Assembly: GCF_010894455.1 (NCBI RefSeq)
Contig: NZ_JAAIXY010000012.1
Span: forward strand, 62,001 to 126,000
Reading direction: 5' to 3'
DNA: 64,000 nucleotides
Origin: Myxococcus eversor
GTDB taxonomy: Bacteria > Myxococcota > Myxococcia > Myxococcales > Myxococcaceae
Part shown: positions 51,396 through 60,700 of the stretch, one piece after another
Position numbering within the stretch: the stretch's first letter is position 1
How the letters are laid out: each line of letters opens with the position of its first letter
Position numbers and translations under genes: made by a program
Notes under the pieces: model-generated
Told to the model about the DNA's origin: nothing
The model's database searches: none
The model's input: only the letters and a program-made list of their open reading frames with translations

Positions 51396-52198
51396 GCCAT
51401 CCACCCCGCCAGCGCGAGCGTGAGCAGGAAGTCGATGACGAAGATGGCGGCGCACCCCTGCACCACCGCGCTCGCCGCCGCGCGCCCCACCGCCTGGGCG
51501 CCACCTCGCGCGGACAGCCCCACCGACGTGGACACCAGGGAGATGGCCAGGCCGAAGGCCCCCGTCTTCACCACGCCTCCCAGGATGTCGAGCGGGCTCA
51601 ACATCTGTGCGAACGTGCCGAAGAAGATTCGCAGCGGCAGGCCGAGCGTGAAGAGGGCCGCCACGGACTCGAAGAGGATGGCGACCAGGAACGTGAAGGT
51701 GCTCATCGCGAGCATGCTCAGCTCCATCGCCACCACGCGCGGAGCCACGAGGATGGCGAACGGGTCCAAGCCGATGCCCCGCAGGCCCTCTATCTGTCCA
51801 CCCACCTGCATGGTGGCCAGCTCCGCCGCGTTCCTCGCTCCAATCCGCGCGGACATGATGAGGCCCAGCAGCAGCGGACCGAACTCCCACAGCACCCCGT
51901 AGCCCGCGGCCCAGCCGAGGAACGCCCGCGCGCCGAAGCGCTGGATGTAGAGCCCCGACTGCAACACGACGATGACCCCCGCGAGCGCCGCCGTGGCCAG
52001 GGCCAGGGGCAGCGAGTCGTAGCCGAACTGCACCAGCGCCCGCACCAGCTCGCGCCGCTCCAGTCGGGGGAGGCCGAGCACCGTGCGCGCCGCCACCAGC
52101 GCGAGCGCCCCGGTGCCTCGCACCGCCTCCAGTCCGAGGCTGCCCGCGCCGCGCACCGTCTTCAGCCCGAGGCTCGCGACGCGCGGCGGTGGGCTCAC
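51392..52198 (-). CDS. MlaE-type permease 1
   Basis: 268 residues, GTG start overlapping the ATPase 1 stop (GTGA). The MlaE signature lies in ARNAAELATMQVGGQIEGLR with GIGLDPFAILVAPRVVA, and the helices include SLPLALATAALAGVIVVLQSG and FVIDFLLTLALAGWMA. The N-terminal ~40 residues are an extra Gly/Leu-rich helical segment absent from permease 2. Forms the MCE transporter core with permease 2. Confidence 0.9.
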   Translation of the reverse strand: MSPPPRVASLGLKTVRGAGSLGLEAVRGTGALALVAARTVLGLPRLERRELVRALVQFGYDSLPLALATAALAGVIVVLQSGLYIQRFGARAFLGWAAGYGVLWEFGPLLLGLIMSARIGARNAAELATMQVGGQIEGLRGIGLDPFAILVAPRVVAMELSMLAMSTFTFLVAILFESVAALFTLGLPLRIFFGTFAQMLSPLDILGGVVKTGAFGLAISLVSTSVGLSARGGAQAVGRAAASAVVQGCAAIFVIDFLLTLALAGWMA

Positions 52199-52893
52199 GG
52201 GAGCACCTCGTCCTGTTCGCGCTCCAACTCCGGCGCGGGAGGCCCGTCGTACACCAAGCGCCCACCGCGCAGATAGAGCCAGCGGGGCAGGGGAACGTCC
52301 AGCGGGGCCTCGGGCGCGGCGACAATCAACGTACTGCCCCGGGAGACCTCCAGAAGCACACGAGCCACCTGCCGGGCCGTGCCCGGGTCCAACCCCGCGA
52401 AGGGGTCATCCGCCAGCAGCACCGAAGGCCGCGCCGCCAGCGCCCTCGCGAGGCCCGCACGCTTCTTCATGCCCCCGGACAGTCGCTCCGGCATCGTGTC
52501 CGCGGCGTCGCGCAGGCCCACCGCGAGCAGCACCTCGTCCGCGCGCGCCTCGGCCTCCGCCTGTGGCACCCGTCGTCGGACGAGCGGCAGGAGCACGTTC
52601 TGCCGCACCGTCATCGAGTCGAACAGCGCATCCGTCTGGAACACCATTCCGAACGAGGCCTGCCGCTCACGTCGCGCCGAGGGAGACAGGCGCGCCACGT
52701 CCTGGCCATCCCACAGCACCTGTCCGCCAAACGGAGCGACGAGGCCCGCCAGGGACTTCAGCAGCGTCGTCTTCCCCGAGCCCGAGCGCCCCAGCAGCAG
52801 CGCCTGGGTCCCCGGTGGCACCGCACAGCGCACGTCCGCGAGGACCGTGCGCGCGCCGTGCTTCACCGTCAGGGCTTCCGCGCGCAGGTCCAT
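52195..52893 (-). CDS. MCE-system ATPase lacking catalytic Glu and H-loop His (ATPase 1)
   Basis: 232 residues from the ATG at 52893 (GAGG 11 nt upstream; an earlier start at 52989 lies in the previous gene). Walker A GRSGSGKT (35-42), Q-loop Gln86 and signature LSGGM (138-142) are intact. In Walker B (VLLADDPFAGLD) the catalytic Glu is replaced by Asp163. At the H-loop the sequence reads LIVAAPEAPL, with Pro194 where His is expected. Alone, this subunit should hydrolyse ATP poorly or not at all. First gene of the five-gene MCE operon, 19 nt after the MopE-motif gene. Confidence 0.9.
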   Translation of the reverse strand: MDLRAEALTVKHGARTVLADVRCAVPPGTQALLLGRSGSGKTTLLKSLAGLVAPFGGQVLWDGQDVARLSPSARRERQASFGMVFQTDALFDSMTVRQNVLLPLVRRRVPQAEAEARADEVLLAVGLRDAADTMPERLSGGMKKRAGLARALAARPSVLLADDPFAGLDPGTARQVARVLLEVSRGSTLIVAAPEAPLDVPLPRWLYLRGGRLVYDGPPAPELEREQDEVLP

Positions 52894-52912
52894 GGGCCGT
52901 GGGTCCTCTGTC

Positions 52913-54874
52913 TCACGGCGTCCAGCGAAGCAGGGTGCCGTGGTGCCCCGTGGCCCAGACATCTCCGGGCCCCGAGCCTCCCAGCGCATTCAGCGTCGCC
53001 GGAGACGGCGTGACGGTGCTCCACGTCGTCCCGTTGAAGAAGTGCACGTCGTTCACCTCGGACGACACCGCGTAGAGCGCGGTGCGACCAAAGGCCCGGA
53101 GCGCTCGGAGGTTGGGAGTGGCCCCGCCCGCCACCGTCGGCGCCGGCAGGCGAGTCCATGCGTCCCGCGAGTGCTCCAACAACAGCGCGCCGTCACCCGC
53201 CACATAGGCCAGCCGAGGCGTGAGGACCTGGACGCCGTTGAGGAAGCCCGAGGCGTTCGACACCCCCAGGTCCTCCTTCGTCCACGTCGTCCCATTCGCC
53301 GACGCGCGATACACCACGGGGCGCGGCACTCCGCTCACCGTCTCCGAGCCCACCGCGAGCAGTGTCGTCACGTCCAGGCCATGGATGGCCCTCAGGTTGG
53401 CGGGCACCTGGGCGAGGACCGTGGGCTGCTGCTGCGTCGAGCCGCCGTCGTCATGGCTCCAGCGCAGGATGCGGCCCTGGCTGGTGACGGCGTACAGGGT
53501 GACGACGTTGTCCTCCTCGTTCTCGAAGCCGACCATGCCGTTGATGGCTCCGGCATGGCCACTGCCGAAATCCTCGCAGGGGGCGGGCAGCTCATCGGGC
53601 CTCACCGTCCCGAACCGCCCCGCGCCGGAGCCCAGGAACACGCGGCCGTTGTTCGCGGCCCAGGCCGACTTCCATTCGCCCGGGCAGCCCGTCACGGAGG
53701 TGACGTTGCCATCCACCACGTGGAGCACCTGACTGGCCGCGCCAGCGAGCCATCCATGGCCCCGCGAGTACACCGCCACCGCGTCGAACCGCGCATCCAC
53801 ATCCCCCAGCTCCGTCTGCTCGTTCCACGCCGTCGCGGCACAGCCCGCCACCCCGTCGTCCGTCTGGCCGTTGCAGTCGTTGTCCAGACGGTCACATGCC
53901 TCGGTGCGCCCCTGGCGCACAACCAGCGAGCCCTCGTCACAGTCGGTGTTCATCCGTGTCGCGCCCGCCTCGGGCGGCGTACAGCCGAGCCCCACGGAGT
54001 ACCCGGCCTGGCCATCTCCGTCGTCGTCGACGAAGTGCTCCACGGGCTGCTCACTGCTGATGCAGGTGGAGGCGGACGCGCTCTGACACGTGAGCACTCC
54101 CGCGCAACCCAGCGGCGCCGTGCACGCCGTGCCCACGAGGAACGGGTCGTTGTCCGTCACGCCGTCGCAATTGTCGTCCCGTCCGTCGCAGCGGAACTCC
54201 GCCTGACCGGGATGCACGTCGTTGTCCGTATCGTCGCAGTCGTCATCGCTCGGCGCATAGCCCGCGGGAGCGACACAGCCGAAGGCCTGGAGTCCGCCCA
54301 CGGCGCCGTGGCCGTCTCCGTCCGCATCCACCCAGAACGGTGTCTCGCCCGGGGCATCGGTCTCGCCCGCGGCGCAGTTGTTGTCGATGCCATCGCACAG
54401 CTCCGTGGCGCCGGGGTGGATGGCCGCGTTGTCGTCGTCGCAGTCCGTGCCGGGGTAGGGCTGCTTCGCGGCGAAGTAGCCGTCGTCATCCAGGTCCTCG
54501 GCGCGCAGATCCAACCCGAGGTCGGTGACGTTCTCCGTGGGGAACCGGGCCTCCGCGGACTGGCGCGCGATGATGGGACCGGCACACGAGCCCTCGTGCG
54601 CCTCGGCGGTCACCCGCAAGTCCCGGCTCCAACCCGCCTGCTCCAGGATGACGCCGGTGCGCGTGTCGCTCAGGCGCCCCGCCTCCACCTTCACCTCGCC
54701 CGACACGGTGTGCGACGCGTCGTGCACGTCGACCACCGTGAGCGTCAGGCACTTTGGCCGGAAGGTCGCATACGTGATGAAGACCCGGAGCGCGCCTTCG
54801 GTGACGGGGGTCTCCGTCTTGCAACCGAAGAGCGGAAGTGTCAGCAGCAGCACACCCACCTGGAATAAATGCAT
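52913..54874 (-). CDS. MopE-motif (metal-binding repeat) lipoprotein
   Basis: 653 residues from the ATG at 54874. Signal peptide with lipobox LFGC (Cys18). Residues ~130-310 hold three to four repeats of the MopE/PF11617 type (TDCDDDNAAIHPGATELCDG followed by IDNNC; CDDTDNDVHPGQAEFRCDGR with DDNCDG; CDRLDNDCNGQTDDG), rich in Asp, Cys and Asn and able to bind Ca or Cu. The rest is a beta-propeller-like region with repeated short strands (GHGWLAGAASQVLHVVDG, LYAVTSQGRILRWSHDDGG). It is probably an outer-membrane or secreted lipoprotein. It precedes the MCE operon on the same strand by 19 nt and may be co-transcribed with it. Confidence 0.8.
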   Translation of the reverse strand: MHLFQVGVLLLTLPLFGCKTETPVTEGALRVFITYATFRPKCLTLTVVDVHDASHTVSGEVKVEAGRLSDTRTGVILEQAGWSRDLRVTAEAHEGSCAGPIIARQSAEARFPTENVTDLGLDLRAEDLDDDGYFAAKQPYPGTDCDDDNAAIHPGATELCDGIDNNCAAGETDAPGETPFWVDADGDGHGAVGGLQAFGCVAPAGYAPSDDDCDDTDNDVHPGQAEFRCDGRDDNCDGVTDNDPFLVGTACTAPLGCAGVLTCQSASASTCISSEQPVEHFVDDDGDGQAGYSVGLGCTPPEAGATRMNTDCDEGSLVVRQGRTEACDRLDNDCNGQTDDGVAGCAATAWNEQTELGDVDARFDAVAVYSRGHGWLAGAASQVLHVVDGNVTSVTGCPGEWKSAWAANNGRVFLGSGAGRFGTVRPDELPAPCEDFGSGHAGAINGMVGFENEEDNVVTLYAVTSQGRILRWSHDDGGSTQQQPTVLAQVPANLRAIHGLDVTTLLAVGSETVSGVPRPVVYRASANGTTWTKEDLGVSNASGFLNGVQVLTPRLAYVAGDGALLLEHSRDAWTRLPAPTVAGGATPNLRALRAFGRTALYAVSSEVNDVHFFNGTTWSTVTPSPATLNALGGSGPGDVWATGHHGTLLRWTP

Positions 54875-55076
54875 CGCCCGTGCATTCCCCGGCGCGCCGA
54901 GGCGCGCGCTGTCGTGACGTAACGCCTTAAAACTCAAGGACCTCTGGAACTCCCCCATAGACCGCCGCGCTGGCCATCGTCCAGAAGCCCCCGTCACCGG
55001 GTGCATCCTTTCGCTCGTCGGGCCCCAGCGCGCGCACCACCTCGTCTCCCCTGGCCCGAGTCCCGCCTCCTCGCTC

Positions 55077-56534
55077 ATGTCCCTTGTTCGAACCGCCCTC
55101 GTCGCGCCCCTGTGTGCCTGGATGGTCTTGTCCCCGTCCGAGTCCCGGGCGGCCCAGAGCGACGCACCCGTGGCTCCCACCCCCTCGCGCAGCGCTGCGG
55201 ATTCCGCACCCGGGGCTGCTGATTCCGCACGGCCCGCTGCGGATTCCGCACCCCCTCCGCCGACCGAGGCCACCGCATCGAGTCCACCCGGTGACACCGC
55301 GCCGCTGACGTTGGAGCGCGCCGTGTCCATGGCGGCCGAGCGCAACGAGTCCGCGCTCGCGGCCCAGCAGCGCGCCAAGGCCGCTGACGCGCGGGTGTCT
55401 CGCGCCCGCGCGTTCTTCTTCCCGGAGCTGACGGCGACGGGCACGTATACGCGCCGCTCCAACCAGTCGACGCGCGAGGTGGGCGGACAGCAGGTGGTGC
55501 TCCAGCGCTACAACGCCTTCGGCGCCAACATCGTCGCTCGCGTCACGCTCTTCGACGCGCGCGGCTTCCCCCTCTTCCGCGCGGCGCGCCTGGATGGCGA
55601 GGCTGCGGGCCTGGAGGCCGTGGAGGCCCGGCGGCAGATTTCTTTCGAGGCCGCCAACGCCTTCCTCATCACGCTCCAGGAGCAGCAGGTCTTCCAGGCC
55701 GCCGAGCAGCGCATCGCCTTCGCGAAGCAGTCGCACGCGGATGCTTCAGCGCGGGCCAAGGCGGGCCTCGCGAGCACCAACGACGTGACGCGCGCGGAGG
55801 TGGAGGTGGCCACCGCTGAGGTGGATCTGATCAGCGCTCGCAACGCCGCCCAGACGAGCCGCCTGGAGCTCGGCTATCTGCTGGTGGAGCCGGTGGACGG
55901 GGCGCTCGTCATGCCGCGGACGCTGCTCGACGACGCGGCCCGGCCGCTGCAAACGCACGACGGCATCATCCCCGGCGCGGTGGAGCGACGCCCGGACATC
56001 CTCGCGTCGCGGCTGCGGGTGGAGTCGCTGGAGGCCAGCGCGCTGGAGCCCCTGGCGCGCACGTTGCCCGCGCTCAATGTGGGCGCGACGTACCGGCTCA
56101 CGAACGAGGCGGGCCTTGCGGGCCGCACGGGAGATGGCTTCCTGTCCGCCGACCTCACCTGGAACCTGTTCGATGGCGGCGAGCGCTATGCGGAGCGCCA
56201 CGAGCGCGTCGCCCTGGCGCGCGCGGCGCAACTGGAGCAGGAGGCGGGCACGCGGCGCGTGGACGTGGACATCCAGCGGGCCCGGGTGGCCCTGGAGAAC
56301 GCGCAGGCGGCGCTCACCCAGAGCGAGCTGGCGACCCGCGCGGCAAGGCAGAACGCGGAGGAGCAGGGCATTCTCTACCGCCAGGGATTGTCCACGGCGC
56401 TGACGTTGGCGGATGCCTCCCTCCGGTTGTTCGAGGCGGAGGTGGCCCTGGCGCGCAGCCGGTATGCGCTGGGCGTGGCCCTTCTGGGCCTGAGGGCGGC
56501 AGTCGGACTCGATCCCCTGGGGAAGGAACCGTGA
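55077..56534 (+). CDS. Outer-membrane efflux protein (TolC family)
   Basis: 485 residues. A signal peptide (LVAPLCAWMVLSPSESRAAQ) precedes a Pro/Ala linker with three AADSA repeats. Two OEP repeats follow, with LTLERAVSMAAERNESALAA, GANIVARVTLFDARGFPLFR, DVTRAEVEVATAEVDLISAR and LSADLTWNLFDGGERYAERH. It is the outer-membrane channel of the second RND system and ends by overlapping the adaptor start (GTGA). First gene of a three-gene operon. Confidence 0.9.
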   Translation: MSLVRTALVAPLCAWMVLSPSESRAAQSDAPVAPTPSRSAADSAPGAADSARPAADSAPPPPTEATASSPPGDTAPLTLERAVSMAAERNESALAAQQRAKAADARVSRARAFFFPELTATGTYTRRSNQSTREVGGQQVVLQRYNAFGANIVARVTLFDARGFPLFRAARLDGEAAGLEAVEARRQISFEAANAFLITLQEQQVFQAAEQRIAFAKQSHADASARAKAGLASTNDVTRAEVEVATAEVDLISARNAAQTSRLELGYLLVEPVDGALVMPRTLLDDAARPLQTHDGIIPGAVERRPDILASRLRVESLEASALEPLARTLPALNVGATYRLTNEAGLAGRTGDGFLSADLTWNLFDGGERYAERHERVALARAAQLEQEAGTRRVDVDIQRARVALENAQAALTQSELATRAARQNAEEQGILYRQGLSTALTLADASLRLFEAEVALARSRYALGVALLGLRAAVGLDPLGKEP

Positions 56535-57754
56535 AGGCGATGCGACGCGCAGGAACGCTGACGCTGGCCGTGGCCATGCTGGCCATGGGGGCATGCAAGA
56601 AGGACGGGGAGGCGGCGAAGGGCGGGGACGCTCCGGCGACCGGCAAGGCGGGCGGTCGTCCCGGCGGCGGCGGTGGCGCGGGGGGCCGAGGCCCCATCCA
56701 GTTCCCCGTCGAGGTCGCTCCCGTCGAGGCACGCGACGTCGAGTACGTCGTGAACGCGGTGGGCTCCGTGGAGGCCTTCGAGCGGGTGCAGATCACCGCC
56801 CGGGTGCCGGGCGCCGTGGAGCGCGTGCTCTTCATGGAGGGGCAGACGGTGAAGAAGGGCGACGTGCTCGCGGAGATCGAGCCCGCGCGCTACGCCATCG
56901 CCGTGCGCGCGGCCGAGGCCTCGTTCGCCAAGGCGAAGGCGTCGCTGACGGAGGCCCAGTCCGGCGCCGACCGTCGCACCGCCGTCAACCAGGCGAGCCC
57001 CGGCCTGTTGCCCGCCGAGCAGCTCGACACCTTCCAGGCGCGAGCGCGCACGGCCGAGGCGGATGTCGCCTCCGCGCGCGCGGCGTTGGATCAGGCCCAG
57101 CTCAACCAGCGCGACGCGTACGTGCGCGCGCCCATGGACGGCGTGCTCCAGACGCGCACGGTGCAGACGGGGCAGTACGTGCAGCCCGGCATCGTCATGG
57201 CGACGCTCCTGCGCAAGGACCCGCTGCTCCTGCGCTTCACGGTGCCGGAGGCGGACGTGGGGCGGCTGAAGCCGGGCCTGTCCGCGCGGTTCTCGGTGCG
57301 CTCCGAGAGCGGCACGTACACGGCGAAGATCACCCACGTGGCGGAGGCCGCCGACGATGCCAGCCGCATGGTGCCGGTGACGGCCGAGGTCTCCGGTGAG
57401 GACGCGCACCGGCTGCGGCCGGGCGTGTTCGCCTCCGTGGCGGTGCCGGTGGAGACGCGCGGTGGCAGCCCGGTGGTGCCGCAGACGGCGGTGCGCGCCA
57501 GCGAGCGCGGCTTCATGGCGTTCGTGGTGGAGGGTGACAAGGCGCGCGAGCGCATCCTGGAATTGGGCATGCGCACGGCGGATGGACGGGTGGAGGTCCG
57601 TGAGGGACTCAAGGCGGGGGAGATCCTGGTGGTGCGTGGCGGCGAGGCCCTTCGCGAGGGCGTTGCGGTGCGCGTGGCCCAGGAGAAGAAGCCCGCGCTG
57701 ACGGCCGAGCCCCGCGTCGAAGACGGCGGTGGCGGTGAGGGAGCGGGTCGATGA
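56531..57754 (+). CDS. RND periplasmic adaptor lipoprotein
   Basis: 407 residues, GTG start overlapping the TolC stop. Lipobox MGAC (Cys22) after AVAMLAMGACKK. A Gly-rich stretch follows, then the lipoyl halves GAVERVLFMEGQTVKKGDVL and RAPMDGVLQTRTVQTGQYVQ, separated by an alpha hairpin. The beta-barrel (RFTVPEADVGRLKPGLSARF) and a membrane-proximal domain end in GGGGEGAGR. It is the MFP between the TolC protein and the pump downstream; its stop overlaps the pump ATG. Confidence 0.92.
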   Translation: MKAMRRAGTLTLAVAMLAMGACKKDGEAAKGGDAPATGKAGGRPGGGGGAGGRGPIQFPVEVAPVEARDVEYVVNAVGSVEAFERVQITARVPGAVERVLFMEGQTVKKGDVLAEIEPARYAIAVRAAEASFAKAKASLTEAQSGADRRTAVNQASPGLLPAEQLDTFQARARTAEADVASARAALDQAQLNQRDAYVRAPMDGVLQTRTVQTGQYVQPGIVMATLLRKDPLLLRFTVPEADVGRLKPGLSARFSVRSESGTYTAKITHVAEAADDASRMVPVTAEVSGEDAHRLRPGVFASVAVPVETRGGSPVVPQTAVRASERGFMAFVVEGDKARERILELGMRTADGRVEVREGLKAGEILVVRGGEALREGVAVRVAQEKKPALTAEPRVEDGGGGEGAGR

Positions 57755-60700
57755 GCCTGACGGAAGCCTGCATCAAGAAGCCGGTCCTCGCCTGGATGAT
57801 CATGGCGGCGACCATCGTCTTCGGCATCGTGGCGTCGCAGCGCATTGGCATCAGCCAGTTCCCGGACGTCGACTTCCCCACCATCAACATCAGCGTGACG
57901 TGGGAGGGCGCCAACCCGGAAGCAGTTGAAAGCGACGTCATCGAGCCGATTGAAGAGGCGGTGACGCAGGTGGAAGGCGTCACCAGCATCACCTCGAACG
58001 CCCGGCAGGGCGGCGCCAACATCACGGTGGAGCTGGACCTGTCGCGCAACGTCGACACGGCGCTCGCCGACGTGCAGACCAAGGTGAGCCAGGCGCAGCG
58101 CCAGCTCCCCGAGGACATCGACCCGCCCATCGTCACCAAGACGAACCCGGAGGACCAGCCCATCATCCAGGTGGGTGTGTCCGGGCCCTTCTCGCAGCAG
58201 GTGGTGAGTGACTTCGCGCGCTACCGCGTGAAGGAGAAGCTCCAGACGGTGCCGGGCGTGGGCGAGGTCCAGATTGGCGGCTCGCTGGAGCGCAACGTCC
58301 GCATCTGGGTGGACTCCAGCAAGCTGGACTCGCTGGGCCTCACCGTGACGGACATCACCGCCGCGCTCCAGCGCGAGCACGTGGAGCTGCCGGCGGGGCG
58401 CATCGAGACAGCGGGCCGGGAAGTCAACGTGCGCGTGCTGGGCGAGGCGTTGGATTTGGAGACGCTGCGCAACATCATCATCCGGGAGCAGGGCGGCCAG
58501 CCCGTGTACCTGCACGATGTGGCGCTGGTGGAGGACGGCTTCGAGGACATCCGCCGCATGGCGCGGGTGAACGGCACGCCCGCACAGGGCCTGGGCATCA
58601 AGAAGCAGCGCGGCGCCAACGCGGTGTCCGTGGCGCAGGGCGTGCGCGCGGCGCTGGTGCGCATCCAGAAGGAGGCTCCGGAGGGCATGGACGTGGCGGT
58701 GCGCTTCGACTCGACGCAGTTCATCGAGGAGAGCGTCCATGAAATCGAGTTCGAGCTGCTCCTGGCCTGCATCCTCACCGCGTTCGTGTGCTGGGTGTTC
58801 CTGGGCTCGCTGTCGAGCACGATGAACGTGGTGCTGGCCATCCCCATGTCGCTGTTGGGGACGGTGGCCGTCATCTACTTCCTGGGTTTCACGCTCAACA
58901 CCTTCACGCTGCTGGGCCTGGCACTGGCGGTGGGCATCGTGGTGGACGACGCCATCATGGTGCTGGAGAACATCTTCCGGCACGCGGAGGAGGGGAAGGA
59001 CCGGGTGCGCGCCGCGCGCGAGGGCACCGCGGAAATCACCTTCGCCGCGCTGGCGGCGACGATGGCGGTCATCGCCATCTTCCTGCCCGTCGTGTTCATG
59101 AAGGGCATCATCGGCAAGTTCTTCCTCCAGTTCGGCGTCACGCTCTGCGTGGCGGTGCTGCTGTCGTACGTGGAGGCCATCACCCTGGCGCCGGCGCGGT
59201 GCGCGCAGCTCTTGAAGACGTCCCGCGAGGGCCGCAGCAAGATGGGCGTGTGGGTGGACAAGGGCTTCTCCAAGCTGGAGCACGCGTACGGCAGGGTGCT
59301 GGGCTGGGGGCTGAAGCGGCCCTGGCGGGTGCTGGGCGTGGCGGTGTTGATTCTCGCCGCCAGCGTGTTCGCGTTCCGCGCGCTGCCGGGCGAGTTCGTG
59401 CCCTCGCAGGACCAGAGCCGGTTGATGGTCCGCCTCCAGACGGCGGTGGGCAGCAGCCTGGAGGAGACGAACAAGATCTTCCAGCGGGCGGAGGCATTCG
59501 CGGCGTCCCGGCCGGAGGTGTTGGGTGTCTTCGCGGTGGTGGGCGGAGGCGGCGGCAACTCCAGCGTGAATGCGGGCATGTTGATGCTCACGCTGAAGCC
59601 ACCCGACGAGCGCATGCCCCAGGCGGAGTTCCAGCAGATCCTCCGCAAGGAGCTCAACAGCTACCCGGGCCTGCGCGCGGTGGTGCAGGACCTGTCGCAG
59701 GCGGGCTTCACGGCGCAGCGCGGGTTCCCGGTGGAGTTCAGCGTGCGCGGCTCGGACTGGGACCAGCTCGTGAAAGCGAGCCAGGAGATGCGCGACAAGG
59801 TCCAGGCGAGCGGCAAGGTGGTGGACGTGGACACCGACTACCAGCTCGGCATGCCGGAGCTGCGCATCACCCCGGACCGGGCGCGCGCGGCGGACCTGGG
59901 GGTGCCCATCCAGGCGGTGGCGACGACCATCAACGCGCTCGTCGGTGGCGTGCGCGTGGGCAAGTACAGCACCGGAGGCCGGCGCATCGACGTGCGCATG
60001 CGCCTGCTCGCGGGCCAGCGCTCGCGCCCGGAGGACCTGGCGATGCTCAAGGTCCGCACGGCGAGCGGCGCGCTGGTGCCCCTGTCGTCGCTGGTGACGC
60101 AGGAAGAGCGGCCGGCGCTCCAGGCGATTACTCGCAGGGACCGCGAGCGCGCCATCAGCATCTTCGCCAACGTGGCGCCGGGCTCGAATCAGGAAGAGGC
60201 GCTGGCCACGGTGGAGCAACTGGCGAAGGACCTGCCCGGTGGCGTGCGCGTGGTGCCGGGTGGCGCGAGCGTGGCGTTCCGCGACTCGATGAGCAGCCTG
60301 TTCTTCGCGCTCTTCCTGGGGATTGGCGTCGCGTACATGGTGCTGGGGGCGCAGTTCAACTCGTTCCTGCACCCCGTCACGGTGCTCACGATTCTGCCGC
60401 TGTCGGTGGCGGGCGCGTCCTTCGCGCTCCTGGGCACGGGCAGCACGCTGAACATCTTCAGCATGATTGGCCTGCTGCTGCTGATGGGCATCGTGAAGAA
60501 GAACTCCATCATCCTGGTGGACTACGCGCTCCAGCAGCGGGAGCTCGGGTTGGACGCGGTGGAGTCGATGCAGCGCGCCGGCCCGGTGCGCCTGCGGCCG
60601 ATTCTGATGACGTCCACGGCGACGATGATGGCGGCGGTGCCGGCGGCCCTGGCGTTGGGCGCGGGCAGCGAGACGCGCGCGCCCATGTCCATCGCCGTGC

